Source of the DNA: Bufo bufo
Taxonomy: Eukaryota > Chordata > Amphibia > Anura > Bufonidae
Length of the DNA: 64,000 bases
Direction: 5' to 3'
Assembly: GCF_905171765.1 (NCBI RefSeq)
Contig: NC_053392.1
Location: 411,670,299 to 411,734,298, forward strand
A program made the position numbers and the translations under genes. Positions 10,431 through 22,843 of this stretch are shown one piece after another. Position 1 is the first letter of the stretch. Every line of letters starts with the position of its first letter. The notes under the pieces are model-generated. The model was not told where the DNA came from, did not search any database, and saw only the letters and a program-made list of their open reading frames with translations.

Positions 10431-11370
10431 TTCCAGGAGGGGGGAACTTTGAAGAACCGGGTCCCATTTTGGCTGAAGGGGTGGTCGTCTCTGCTCTTTA
10501 TCCTGATTTGGAGGCAGAGGTTCAGGCAGCCCAGGCAGATGCTCCTGATCTTTGTCCTCCTGGGAGGTTGTTTGTGCCTCTCGCTTTACGACACAAGGTT
10601 TTTAAGGAGCACCACGATACTGTCCTTGCTGGGCACCCAGGGAGTAGAGCCACAGTGGATCTCATTGCTCGGAGATTCTGGTGGCCGGCTCTTCGTAAGA
10701 CAGTTGAGGGTTTTGTGGCAGCCTGCGAGACTTGCGCTCGTGCCAAGGTCCCTCATTCACGGCCACCAGGTTCTCTCCTCCCGTTACCCATTCCTTCCCG
10801 TCCTTGGACGCATCTGTCCATGGACTTCATTACGGACCTGCCTCGTTCCTCTGGGAAGACTGTGATTCTGGTGGTAGTGGACCGTTTTAGCAAAATGGTG
10901 CATTTCTTTCCCTTTCCTAGGTTACCCAATGCTAAGACGTTGGCGCAAGCGTTTGTTGATCACATTGTTAAATTGCATGGCATTCTTCAGACATTGTTTC
11001 TGACAGGGGCACGCAATTTGTTTCCAGATTCTGGAAGGCCTTCTGTTCTCGCTTGGGGATTCGGTTGTCGTTCTCTTCTGCTTTTCACCCGCAGTCGAAT
11101 GGTCAGACCGAATGCGTCAATCAGAATCTGGAGACATATCTGCGCTGTTTTGTGGCGGAGAATCAGGAGGATTGGTATACTTTTTTTGTCCCTTGCTGAG
11201 TTTGCTTTAAATAACCGTCGCCAGGATTCTTCTGATAAGTCACCATTTTTTGGTGCATATGGGTTTCATCCGCAGTTTGGGACATTCTCTGGAGAGGGGT
11301 CTTCTGGTTTACCTGATGAGGAGAGATTTTCCTCGTCTTTGTCATTTATTTGGCAAAAGATTCAGGGTAA
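10431..11370 (+). pseudogene. pol: Chromovirus integrase, N-terminal and core domains
   Basis: The HHCC zinc domain is seen at 10590-10745 (H in FKEHHD, GHPG, then CETCARAK). The catalytic core starts at MDFITDLPRS (first D, about 10820) with VDRFSKMVHFFPF. The second D and the E lie in a different frame between about 11000 and 11190, where the sequence reads as [11 protein letters not shown] and NGQTE. So one indel near 11000 is reversed by another near 11190, after which EFALNNRRQDSS continues. The gene is then cut at 11371 by a solo LTR, and the rest follows at 12513. Confidence 0.87.
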
Positions 11371-12512
11371 TGTCACGGCTGAGGATGGGGGAAATCCTCA
11401 GCCGTGAAATGCCAGAAGATGTTAGTGGCTGCTCAGCCAGGATGACAGAAATAGGGAGCAGGTCACCTCCTAGAGCTTCCCTAATCTGACCCTGACTCCT
11501 AGCTGCATGAGCCGACCTTGAAGGTAGGAGGGCTCATGCTCAGGAACCTCGGATCCCTACTGACCCTCCGCCGATCCCTGAGCTAGGAACTGGGTAGACA
11601 GCCCGTTCCTCCTGGACACGGAGGAACAGGAGTCTCACTGGCCAAGCTGCAAGGAAAAGGGATACAAAAACAGACCTATGGATATGGCAGGTGAACTGCA
11701 CTAGTTCCACCTACCTGCCACAGTCTTGCTGACTGGATCGCTGTGCTGACACTCTGACGTCCACACCATACTTAAAAGGACACAGCCAACACACATACAG
11801 ACAGGGACCCAGATCCATAGCTGCATTAAATAACAGAAGGAAAACAACATAGACTAAACATCACATAACATTTGCTATGATCACAAGGGTGGCCCTCACT
11901 GGCAGATGGTATTACGTATGAGGATGACTCCAGCAGACCATGGCTGAAGTACCCCTCTGACTACTGCTCTCAGTAGAGGCTATATAGGCCCAAGTAGCCA
12001 CACCCACACAGACACACCCAGTGCTCACAGTCAAGGAAGGGAATTAACCCTTCACACACCAGGGAAGGGAAGATCGCAACTTAAAAGGAAATACGCACAC
12101 AATTACACTGCAGCTGTTACCGCAGGCAATGGCATGCGTGGAAACCGTGTCCTGGGAGTCAGCCAGAAGACCAAGACACTGCCACCACATGTACACAAAA
12201 ACACGTTGCCTCGGGCAGCCACAAGTGAAGGGAAAATGTCAGTGCAAACACACAAACCTCGTGCACACCAAACCTATAAAAAGGCACACCTACAAAGACA
12301 GCTTGCCAGGTGCAACTGCATGCAGATTGCAGCAAGCTGCCAAGCAACAGCTCAGGCTGCTATGCTGCCAAGTACATCAAGAACATGTTGCCAACGGCAA
12401 CTACAAGTGAGGCAACATACAAGCGGCCCTCACCTGTGGTTGAAGCAACCACACGAGACCGCAGGCAACAGCCTGCGGTTTAGAAGTCACGACCATGACC
12501 ATGGTCTTGACA
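11371..12512. mobile_element. Solo LTR inserted in the chromovirus integrase
   Basis: A 1142 bp unit with TG...CA ends (TGTCACGG at 11371, CTTGACA ending 12512) and a 5 bp target duplication GGTAA (11366-11370 and 12513-12517). Removing the unit and one GGTAA restores an open integrase frame across the junction, which proves the insertion. It opens with a perfect 14 bp hairpin (11373-11386 with 11394-11407). A TATATA stands at 11981-11986. It has no internal coding region, so it is a solo LTR left by recombination. Frames at 12129-12517 inside it are chance. Confidence 0.85.
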
Positions 12513-13100
12513 GGTAATCTGAAGAGTATGAGTGAGAGATATAAGCGTGTGGCAGGTAAGAGACGTGTGCCTGGTCTGGACCTGAATGTGGGTGATCTGG
12601 TGTGGTTGTCTACAAAGAATATCAAACTGAAGGTTCCCTCCTAGAAGTTGGGTCCTAAGTTTATTGGGCCTTACAAGATCTTGTCCGTCATCAATCCCGT
12701 TGCCTTCTGTCTTGATCTTCCTCAGACTTGGAAGATCCATAATGTTTTTCACAGGTCCCTATTAAAACCTTATGTCCAACCCACTGTACCCTCCTCTTTG
12801 CCTCCTCCTCCGATTGTTGTTGAAGGTAATCTTGAATTTCAGGTCTCTAGGATTGTGGATTCTCGCATTATCCGCGGTTCTCTCCAGTACCTCGTTCATT
12901 GGGAGGGTTATGGTCCTGAGGAGAGGATGTGGGTCCCAGTGTCGGACATTAAGGCCACTCGTCTCATCAGGGCTTTCCATAGGTCTCATCCTGAGAAGGT
13001 GGGCTCTCAGTGTCCGGAGTCCACCCATAGAGGGAGGGGTGCTGTCACCGCCAGTTCTGTGAGAAGGTCTAGCAGACGTCCTTCTCTACCTCTTGCATGA
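12513..13100 (+). pseudogene. pol: Chromovirus integrase C-terminus and chromodomain
   Basis: Continues the integrase after the solo LTR: LNVGDLVWLSTKNIKLK and GPKFIGPYKILSVINPVAF form the GPY/F module, with one TAG near 12642. It is followed by a chromodomain (about 12835-12990; EFQVSRIVDSRIIRG, YLVHWEGYGPEERMWVP) with the aromatic residues Y, W and W typical of methyl-lysine binding. Chromodomains guide chromovirus integration toward marked chromatin. The frame runs a short way into the 3' LTR. Confidence 0.9.
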
Positions 13101-13555
13101 TGTTCTTTGTTTTGGTTTCACTTTGTCATCTCCTTTCCTTCTCCCAGGTGTCACCTATTTAGACTAATCGTCTCCCTTTATATTCCCTCCCATACTGCCT
13201 CACTTTGCGGTTTATACGACTTCCTGGATGAAGTGTTCACTGCTGTTTACTCAGATAAGTCTTTTCATGTATTGTGTTTCCTTGCTGGCTTGATTCTAGG
13301 TGACCCTGACTCCGTCCGTATTAAGTGCAGGGAGCCGGTGGTCGTGTCCCCTCACTATTATAGGGTTTTCAGGTGTCGCACAGTCTTAGGTACGTGGGCA
13401 TGCAATCGTCTACCATTGAGACCCATGCACGGGCATAGCAGTCAGGGAGAGCTCTTAGGGTTTTTTAGGGCTCACCTATATGCTCCTTAGTTTGGGATCA
13501 AGCCAGTCGAACGTTTATTCATAAGTTCCAGCTATCTGCAACATCATCCGTGACA
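13031..13555 (+). repeat. Polypurine tract and 3' LTR of the chromovirus
   Basis: The polypurine tract agggaggggt(gc) at 13031-13042 precedes a 513 bp LTR with TGTCACCGCC at 13043 and ...CCGTGACA ending 13555. The ends are short inverted repeats (TGTCAC/GTGACA). No matching 5' LTR exists in the window, so insertion age cannot be judged from LTR divergence. Confidence 0.8.
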
Positions 13556-16070
13556 GCGGCGGGCGGTGATCGGAACAAGGTGCCTGCTCAAATTATTGAG
13601 CAGGCACCTTGGGTTAATGCGTGGGGGAATCCTGTGACCCCCATGTGTCGTCAATTCAGAACTGCAGTTTGCGGCTTTTACGGGATATGCGGCGGGCGGT
13701 CGGAGGTGCCATCGGGTCCCCGTGCGGGTGTAAGGGGGACCGGATGGCATGGAAGGCAGTGCGATGCCTTCCTTAGGCCGATGCCGGTGACGACCCTGTG
13801 AGATCCAGCCCCTTGGATCTCACAGGCAGGAAGTTGAATGAGTAATACACACTGTATTATTCATACAGACAATGCATTCCAATGAAGTATTGGAATGCAT
13901 TGTAAAGGGGATTAGACCCCCAAAGGTTGAAGTCCCAAAGTGGGACAAAAAAATAAAGTGAAAATAGAGTAGAAAATGTAAGTTTTTCCCCCCAAAAATG
14001 TAAAGTTTCAAGTAAAAAAAATATAAAAATACGTCATTTCCCCCAAATAAAGCTAATAAAAATTGGTAAAAAATAGGGGGAAAAAAGTTGACATATTAGG
14101 TATCACCGCGTACGTATCAACCGGCTCTATAAACATATCACAGGACCTAACCCCTCAGATGAACACTGTAAAAAAGAAAAAGAAAAACTGTGCTAAATAA
14201 ACCATTTTTTGTCACCTTATATCACAAAAAGTACAACAGCAAGCGATCAAAAAGGCGTATGCCCACCAAAATAGTACCAATCTAACCGTCACCTCATCCC
14301 GCAAAAAATGAGCCCATACCTAAGACAATCACCCAAAAAATAAAAAAAACTATGGCTCAGAATATAGAGACACTAAAACATCATTTTTTTGTTTTAAAAA
14401 AGCTGTTATTATGTAAAACTTAAGTAAATTTTAAAAAGTATACATATTAGGTATCGCCGCGTCCATAATAACCTGCTCTATAAAAATATCACATGACCTA
14501 ACCCCTCAGGTGAACACCGTAAAAAAAAAAAACTGTGTCAAAAAAACCTTTTTTTGTCACCTTACATCACAAAAAGTGTAATAGCAAGCGATCAAAAAGT
14601 CATACGCACCCCAAAATAGTGCCAATCAAACCGTCATCTCATCCCGCAAAAATCATACCCTACCCAAGATAATCGCCCACAAACTGAAAAAATTATGGCT
14701 TTCAGACTATGGATACACTAAAACATGATTTTTTTGGTTTCAAAAATCAAATCATTGTGTAAAACTTACATAAATAAAAAAAAGTATACATATTAGGTAT
14801 CGCCACGTCCGTAATAACATGCTCTATAAAAAAAATTCACATGACCTAACCCCTCAGGTGAATACGGTAAAAAAAAACATGAAGTGTAATAGCAAGCGAT
14901 CAAACTATGGAAACACTAAAACATGATTTTTTTTGTTTCAAAAATGAAATCATTGTGTAAAACTTACATAAATAAAAAAATAGTATACATATTAGGTACC
15001 GCCGCGTCCGTGACGATCTGCTCTATAAAAATACCACATGATCTAGCCTGTCAGATGAATGTTGTAAATAAAAAAAATAAAAAAAACCTGTGCCAAAACA
15101 GCTATTTCTTGTTACATTGCCTCACAAAAAGTGTAGTATAGAGCAACCAAAAATCATATGTACCCTAAGCTAGTACCAACAAAACTGCCACCCTATCCCG
15201 TAGTTTCTAAAATGGGGTCACTTTTTTGGAGTTTCTACTCTAGGGGTGCATCGGGGGGCTTCAAATGGGACATGGTATAAAAAAAAACAGTCCAGCAAAA
15301 TCTGCCTTCCAAAATCCGTATGGCAGTTTACGACCACATATGGGGTGTTTCTGTAAACTACAGAATCAGGGCAATAAATATTGAGTTTTGTTTGGCTTTT
15401 AACCCTTGTTTTGTAACTGGGAAAAAAAATTGAAAATCTGCCAAAAAAGTGAAATTTTTAAATTGTATCTCTATTTTCCATTAATTCTTGTGGAACACCT
15501 AAAGGGTTAACAAAGTTTGTAAAATCAGTTTTGAATACCTTGAGGGGTTTAGTTTCTAGAATGGGGTCATTTTTGGGTGGTTTCTATTATGTAAGCCTCA
15601 CAAAGTGACTTCAGACCTGTACTGGTCCTTAAAAAGTGGGTTTTTGAAAATTTCAGAAAAATTTAAAGATTTGCTTGTAAACTTCAAAGCCTTGTAACAT
15701 CCCCAAAAAACAAAATATAATTCCCAAAATGATCCAAACATCAAGTAGACATATGGGGAATGTAAAGTAATAAGTATTTTTGGAGGTATTACTATGTATT
15801 ATAGAAGTAGAGAAATTGAAACTCAAAAATTTGCTAATTTTTCCAAATATTTGGTAATTTTATTTTTTTTATAAATAAAAAAGATTTATTTTTTTTACTC
15901 CATTTTACCAGTGTCATGAAATACAATATGTGACGGAAAAAAAAATCTCAGAATGGCCTGGATAAGTCAAAGCGTTTTAAAGTTATCACCACATAAAGTG
16001 ACACTGGTCAGATTTGCAAAAAATGACCTGCTCCTTAAGGTGAAAATGAGCCCCGTCCCTAAGGGGTTAA
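13556..16070. repeat. Long AT-rich dispersed repeat (copy A)
   Basis: A non-coding repeat that also occurs in reverse orientation at about 45836-47850. Shared blocks include 'catattaggtatcgccgcg', 'aacccctcaggtgaacac', 'tttgttaaccctttaggcg'-type and 'cacataaagtgacactgg'-type sequences. Its left part holds a 16 bp perfect palindrome (caaggtgcctgctcaa, 13577-13612). The middle is internally repeated: 'tattaggtatcgccgcg' blocks recur near 14095, 14445, 14785 and 14985. It ends 'cctaaggggttaa'. All frames here are low-complexity and not genes. Confidence 0.7.
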
Positions 16071-16199
16071 GGTGAAAAAGTTTATGGGGGTCAGAGCTAA
16101 TTTTTATTCCCAGATATGTCAGTGAACGGGCATCCCAACTCTATGGGGATTGTGTCATCAACCACACCCTGACTGAGGGCCTAATACCCATACCCATGA

Positions 16200-17386
16200 T
16201 TTTTTCATACTGATCTTAAAGTTGGAGAGAGGGCTAAACCTTTCTAATATTTCATAGATTAGGGGCAGAGAGACCACGGGATTGGATGTGATCACTAGAA
16301 GATTGTCTGCAAAGGCCGCCATGTTACGTTATTGATCGCCCAATTTAATACCCTCTATTTTCTCCTCCTGTCTAATGGCCTGAAGCAGGGGTTCCATAGT
16401 TAGTACAAAGATCAGGGGGGAGAGAGGGCACCCCTGTCTCATGCTGTTTTTAATAGGGAAAGAGGGGTATAGGGTATCATTCACCATTATAGCAGCTGAG
16501 GCATTATCATACATGGAAAATATAGTCTTAATAAATGGTTCTGGAAGGCCAAATTTTCCCAGCGTGAAGCGCATGTACTCACAATTGACCCTATCAAAGG
16601 CCTTTTCGGCATCAGTGCTGATAAGAACCAATGGGTAGGAGTGCTTTTTGGAATTATATAGTATATCTATAATTCTGGCTGTGTTGTCTCTCCCTTCTCG
16701 ACCCTTAATGAATCCTGTCTGGTCTCTGTGTATTAAGGAAGGTAGATAGTTGGAAAGGCGGTTTGCTAGCATCTTTGCCAGTAGTTTGAGATCAAGGTTG
16801 AGCAGGGAAATAGGGCGGTAGCTGGCGCAATAAGCTGGGTCTTTACCCTCTTTAGGTAAGTGATTGGTGATGTGTGCTCTTGTCATGTCCATGGACAGGG
16901 GGGATCCCATCAGGGAGAGGTTACATATAGATAGCAAGTGTGGGATGAGGGTTTTACTGAAGGTGCGATAATAAAGAGCTGGCAGGCCATCTGGGCCTGG
17001 AGCCTTGCCCCTGGGTAGTTGTTTTATGGCTGTCTGGAGTTCTTCAGTTGTAAATAGAGAACTCAACACCTCCACCTGGGAGTCTTCCAGTGAAGCGAGT
17101 GACACGGATTGAAGAAAGGTTTTAATTGGGTCTATTGATGCCAGTTGGCCTTCCCTTGTATCATTTTGGGAGATATTGTATAGTGATTTGTAAAAGTCTA
17201 GGAATTGCAATGCTATGTCTTTGGTTGTAATTGCTACTCTATTTCCCCTGATTTGTGAATCCTACAAATGTAGTTATGTGACTTCCTTTGTTTAATACGA
17301 CTCATAAACTTGGAGGCTTTATCTCCATGTGCAAAATATTTATACTGTGAGTGTAAGAAATATTTGGCTGATACAGTATTAAGGAG
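16200..17386 (-). pseudogene. L1-A ORF2 reverse transcriptase fragment
   Basis: The open stretch 17210-16329 (293 codons) covers the L1 RT fingers and palm: LPRGKAPGPDGLPALYY, YRPISLLNLDLKLLAKML, TGFIKGREGRDN, the first catalytic Asp in DAEKAFDRVN, and the motif RQGCPLSPLIF. After a stop at 16329 the frame continues as AAFADNLLVITSNP (about 16310-16270): the usual F-A-D-D catalytic box reads FADN, so the second metal-binding Asp is lost. Upstream, 17386-17215 encodes the linker (AELKNLLN, YFAHGDKASKFMSR) with a stop. The fragment ends where the AT-rich repeat begins. Confidence 0.88.
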
Positions 17387-17399
17387 TTTTTTTTTTTTT

Positions 17400-17671
17400 A
17401 TTCAACATTTTATTCAATTTTTCAGTTGAAAGTATCCAAATGCATAAGAATAATATTGACAAGCTCATTGGTCAACAATACACATGTGTTACATAAGAAA
17501 ATACACATATAATAATAATCCCTCAACATCTTTCCCTCCCCCAACACCCTTTCCATTTGGATACGACCCACGACTCTTTAGTTTATATATCAAATACCAC
17601 TCTGTATGTTGGAAATTTGTCATAAGAGAGTTAATATCCTCTGTAGATAGATGTCTAGATATAAAAGTATT
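17400..17671 (-). other. L1-B 3' untranslated region
   Basis: Between the ORF2 stop and the poly-A tail. On the coding strand it ends with two AATAAA-like signals just before the tail, as in L1 3' ends. No coding sequence. Confidence 0.7.
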
Positions 17672-20600
17672 CTATTTGTCTAAGAATCGAGTTGACTTCT
17701 GACTTTTATGTGCCTCTGCCTCCAGCTGGTCCATCAGTAAATAGCGTCTCATTTGCCTCTGGAATTCTCCCACTGAAGGTGTCTGCGGGACTAGCCAGTT
17801 GCGCAATAAACATCTCAAAGCCACAAGTAACGCTTCATTCACCAACCCTGGAATCTTAATATTTTCCGGGAAAACATGAAATAATATCACCCCCGGTTCA
17901 CAAGGTAAGACTATTTGCCAGGTGTCTTTGATCCAGGCTAAGATCCATTCCCAGTACAGCCGAACCTTCGAGCAGAGCCAGATACAGTGATCCAGAGTAG
18001 CTTTTGGAGTACCGCACTTAGGACATTCGGTCAGTCTGGTCTTGTTGGTATCTGAAGATGGGATGTTGAAGGCATATATTGCTCTGTGAATCAATTTTAA
18101 TTGTGACTCCCTCCATCCCTCACAAGCAACTGCTTTCCTTGTTTTCAACCAACCATGCATAGTTTTATCCTTCCAATCCTCTTCCTCCAGCAACGCCTTC
18201 CATCCCTTACATAGTTGGGCATAGGCTTTATTATTATCTCTATCCCTCAGGTGTTTATAGATTTCCGATAAAGATACCTTATTCCCCATCTGTTTAAGTA
18301 ATATATCAAAACTGTTTGCAGAACATTCTCGACTTACGTCTCTTAATCTGCTTTTACAGAAGTGCATGAGCTGATAATACTGTAGTTCATGACCCATTGG
18401 TAGCCAAAACTTTTCCTGCATTTCCGGGAAAGTTAGATATCTTGGATCTCTAACATGGAGGAGTTGGCAAAACAGTACAAGTCCCCTATCCTTCCATAAA
18501 CCAAATAATTTATTCTGACTTCCTATTACAAAATCAGGGTGACTCCAAAGTGGCATAAATTTAGAAGCCAAAAAGGGTAGATTATACAGCTTCCTCACCT
18601 CCTTCCAAGCAACTATTGTGTCTCTCATTGTCACCGCAGTTTTAATGTCTTTGGGCCACGATGCTAGTTTGGTGTGCAAAAGCGTACCCAAATCCCAGCC
18701 CTGTACTAATTCTCTTTCCAATTTAATGTTAGAGTAATGGGATGTCTGTGCCAACCAATCTTTACAATGACAGAAAAGGCTTGCCAAGTTGTATCGTCTT
18801 ATATCTGGGAAACTCACCCCTCCCTTCTCCAAAGGTAAAGATAAAGTTTTTAATGCCACTCTTGCTCTTTTTTTTCACCATATAAATTGTAAGAAAGCGC
18901 CATTCAACACTTTTATGTCCTTTTGTCGGATTAATATAGGTAAGGTCTGCATAGGGTACAATAATTTGGGGAAGCTGACCATTTTTATCAAATGGCATCT
19001 ACCCAAGAGTGATAAAGGTAAATTTTGCCATCTGTTCAGGTCCTGGGTAATCTGTTTTATTAGGGGCGTATAGTTTAGGCTATAGAGCGTGTGTGGTGAG
19101 TGCCCAATTTTAATTCCCAAGTATGTGATATATTGTTTGGCTATCGAAATTGGATATCCCTGGATGACTTTTGGCCTTCTCGGGTCTGGAGTCCCTATAT
19201 ATAGCAGTTTGCACTTACCAGTGTTGATTTTAAAACCTGATGCCTTCCCAAAGTCTTCTATTACTTGAAATATTTTGCCTATGTCCTTTTGGGGGTTGGC
19301 TAAAAAAAGTATGATATCATCAGCAAAGAGAGATATTTTCACTTCCTGTGTACCTATTTGAATCCCCTCATAAACATCAGATTGCTCTAAGTATCTTGCA
19401 AGAGGTTCTACCGCAATATTAAACAATAGTGGTGAAAGGGGGCATCCCTGCCAAAGTTCTTTTAAGTAGTGGAAAGGATTTTGATAGAAACCCCGTCTAG
19501 GACTTTCGCCAACCATTCCCAGCTCACATTATCGAACGCCTTCTCGGCATCTATTGTTAACAATGCTGGAGAGCTGAAGTTTGTTTGTTGTCTGTTGACA
19601 AAATCTAGCACTGTCATTACCCTTCTAGTGTTGAATACCGCCGACCTTCCTTTCACGAAACCGACCTGCGAAGGACCTATCAGGTCCGGCAACATATTTG
19701 CCAGTCTATTAGCCATGATTTTTGAGAAAAATTTTTGGTCAACATTTATTAGGGATATTGGCCTGTATGAAGATGGCAGAAGAGGATCTTTTCCAGGCTT
19801 TGGTAGTAGGCGTATGTGAGCTGTATTATTAGTTAACGTTGGTACCTGACCTCCCAGTATTTTATTAAAACCTTCCTTCAGAAGATGCACTAATTCTTCC
19901 CTTAGTATCTTGTAGAATTCCCCTGTATATCCGTCTGGTCCAGGTGACTTTCCTGACTGAAGGGATCTGATAGTGTCAGGGACCTCTTCCATAGATATTG
20001 GTTTATTTAGTACCTCTAATTGGCTATCTTGGAGTTTTGGGATATTGACTCGATCCAATAAAGATATCAGAGGGGGTTGGGTCTGAGAATCTACCTCATA
20101 GAGTTTTTGGTAGTATGTCCTGAAAATCTCCAGAATTTTTTCTGGATCACTCTGATTTACTCCCTGTTTATCTGAGATGGTGGGAATATACGTAGGGCCT
20201 CTTGGTACTCTAGACAGTCTAGCTAACAGTCTGCCCGATTTGTTCCCATATGTAAATAGTTTAGACTCCTTTTGTGATCTGTACATATTTTCCCATCTAT
20301 TATACCATAACTCATAGTTTTTCTTGGCCGTCACCCAATCTAATTTATGTTGGTCAATGGGATAAAGGAGGAAAGTCGTATACTTCTTCCTTAATGATTC
20401 CGTGACCTCATCTAGTTTTTTGACGGTTTTTGCTTTTAGTGAATGCACATATGAAATAATTCTTCCTCTCAGCACTGCTTTTTCTGTGTCCCATAAAAGT
20501 ATGGGATTATCGACATGTTGAGCATTATCTGCTGTAAACTCCATGTGCCACCCTTTTAATATATCTATGAAGTTATCATTTCCCCCCAGAAATGATGGAA

Positions 20601-21345
20601 ATCGCCAAATGAAGTCAGATCCTTTGCGAACCTGATCTCTCAAATCTAGCTGTATCGGTACGTGATCTGATATAACCATATCTAAAATTTTGGAATTGCG
20701 TACTTTGCTGTGCATACTTGCAGAGATTAAGAGATAGTCTATTTGAGACCATGACTCATTGGGCGCTGAGTAAAATGTAAATTCTCGCCCTTCCGGGTTA
20801 TGAATTCTCCAGGGATCAATGAGGTCATTATCTCGCGCCAAATTTTCAAGTACTTTCTCTCTTCCTGAACACCTTTTTCCCAGGTTTCTCACAGGCTTTC
20901 TATCCTCGCCTCTATTCATGACTGTGTTCATGTCTCCCCCTACTATGATGTTACGTTTTTGAATCAACCCAAGACGTGAGTTTAGTGAATCAAAAAACTT
21001 AAAATTATCACCATTTGGGCCATATACATTAACTAGACATAATTCCTCGCCTGAAGATATTATAGACGCCACTTGCCATCTCCCCTCAACGTCAGCTGTA
21101 TGATGCAAAATCTTGAAATCCAAGGACTTGTGAAATAATATTAGTGTTCCTGCTTTCTTATTTATGGAGGCAGACCCTATTACTTTTCCCACCCACATCT
21201 TCTCCATCCGAGCAAAGTCAACTTCCTCAAGATGGGTCTCTTGGAGCATTGCAATATCTACTTTACATCTCCGCAAGTGTTTCAGGACCATGTTGCGTTT
21301 TTCAGGGGAGCGAAGCCCCTTTACATTCCAGGATATTAATCTCAT
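17672..21345 (-). pseudogene. L1-B ORF2p (endonuclease and reverse transcriptase), damaged
   Basis: Likely start MRLISWNVKGL at 21345, although the frame is open to 21435. The APE-type endonuclease is complete: SWNVKGLRSPEKR, LQETHLEEVD, VNVYGPNGD, VGGDMNTVMN, SQIDYLLIS and SDHVPIQLD. RT follows with SGKSPGPDGYTGEF, YRPISLINVDQKFF, GFVKGRSAVFNTRR and DAEKAFDNVSWEW. The frame then breaks near 19470-19516 and resumes at WQGCPLSPLLF with FADDIILF. About 50 residues normally between these motifs are absent, so there is an internal deletion plus a frame change. One TGA/TAG-type stop at 18875 precedes the C-terminal half, whose CCHC motif is C-PK-C-X8-H-CIWL-C. ORF2 ends at 17672. Confidence 0.88.
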
Positions 21346-21844
21346 AACTGACTTGTTGTATGGATCAGATGTGGATGAGAAGTATGAGCAGGTATCCAGA
21401 TGAAAATAACATCCCCTCCTACCCTCTCCCAACACCCCACCCCTGTACAGATCAGTGATTTAAAACTATCATCTAATCGATATATAACCATCTCTCCTCT
21501 GTCTGTTATATACCTCTCTATTGGTAAAACGAACTCCACTTTTTTCCGACATGGTCGGTCTACCCATATAATATGGTTTAAGACAATTATAAAACCAGTG
21601 CTAAGCATATCACAACCTATCAACTGATAAGTGCTGTTTTGCTTTAGATTCTACACAAAACTATGAACTAACCAAGGTTATAAATAATGCTAACATATAA
21701 GATGCATCACTACACCTCTTGTAATCTGGAATAAGACAAATATATTAGATCAGTGTGACAGTCACCATTTCTCTAGGTTCCACAGGGATTTATGTCACGC
21801 CGTTGCTTGGCAGCTTCAGCATACGAAACGCCTTCCTCTGTACC

Positions 21845-22843
21845 ATATTCTCCTCTGTTCCCCTTTTTTTCTTGGCGCGGATTACGACCTAGTGGCCTTT
21901 GATCTGAGATGTCCGACTCCAGTTGTTGCCGCGCTTCTTCGGACTAAGTGTAAGTAGAAGTAGTACCATCAGTGTGGAAGACTTTCGATATTGCTGGATA
22001 TAGTAATGCAAATCTAGTACGCCTTTCGTACAGTTACGAGCATATATTAGAAAACTCCCTCCTCTTCTTCTGGACGTCCGCGGAATAGTCGCCAAAGATT
22101 AGGACTTTCTGGCCTCTTATCTCTAGCGAGGATTTTTGGCACTTGTACATTCGCATGATTGCTGTTTTGTCTGTAAAGTCCAGATATTTGACTATGACTG
22201 GTCTCGGTCTTCTTGTTAGTGCAGACGGCGCCTTTAAGTTACGATCTACACCCTCCCGCAGGTCTGGGCCTATGCGATGCGCTCTTTCCACTTTACAAGC
22301 ACTATCCAGACCTAATGCCTTCGGAATTTCATGTTCACATATAAGCGCTAAATCATGGGCTGGAATTGATTCTTGCAAACCCAGTATGCGCAAGTTATTC
22401 CTGCGTGAGCGGTTCTCTAAATCATCCACTTTTATTTTAAGGGCTTTGGTTTCGCTCACTGTTTTCTCCAGCATCATCTGTAGGTCAGAGCAAGATTCTT
22501 CAGGCGTCTGGATTCTGTTCTCAGCGCTCTCCAGCCTGTTTCCATGTTCGGCTGTGGTCGCCTGTAAGGACTGAAGAGTCAGCCCAACTGTGTTTGCCAG
22601 GGATTCCTGCAGGTCAGGTAGGATCCAATTTGCAACTTCAATTGCCAGCCTTACATAGTCTACCTGCGGATCTTCCCCCTGCGACTCAGGCTCTTTGTGT
22701 GAAGATTGTTCGTCCAGTACACTTAGCTGTGTGGGCGGGAAGGATTCCTCCTCAGCTGCCTCATGTTCCCGCGCTGCAGGCTTTCCCAGCTTCTGGGTTT
22801 TTGTCTTATTCCTCGTCCCCATATTCATGATGTAGCGATCCAT
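21845..22843 (-). pseudogene. L1-B ORF1p (RNA-binding), two nonsense codons
   Basis: Starts at ATG 22843 (MDRYIMNMGTRNKTK). It has the L1 ORF1p layout: charged N-terminus, a coiled-coil stretch (about residues 75-150, ANTVGLTLQSLQATTAEHG, EKTVSETKALKIKVDDLENR), then an RRM-like domain starting SRRNNLRILGLQES, and a C-terminal domain (RRPRPVIVKYLDFTDK, KSSLEIRGQKVLIFGDYS). A TAA at 22034 ends the open frame after 269 codons. The same frame continues with recognisable C-terminal sequence (FALLYPAISKVFHTDG) past a second stop to about 21845. ORF1p coats L1 RNA as trimers. Confidence 0.85.

Larger units (their letters stand above)
7789..13555 (+). mobile_element. Ty3/gypsy chromovirus, 5'-truncated
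   Basis: Plus-strand LTR retrotransposon in the order gag zinc knuckle, protease, RT, RNase H, integrase, chromodomain, 3' LTR, which is the chromovirus branch of Ty3/gypsy. It begins at the gag ATG (7789): there is no 5' LTR or leader upstream, so it is truncated there. It carries several stops and frameshifts, and a 1.14 kb solo LTR is inserted inside the integrase (11371-12512). The 3' LTR is complete. Confidence 0.9.

Noticed and set aside
12129..12517. Two overlapping plus-strand frames of 93 and 127 codons
   Set aside because: Inside a solo LTR, no recognisable domain, and one frame runs across the LTR end into the chromovirus.
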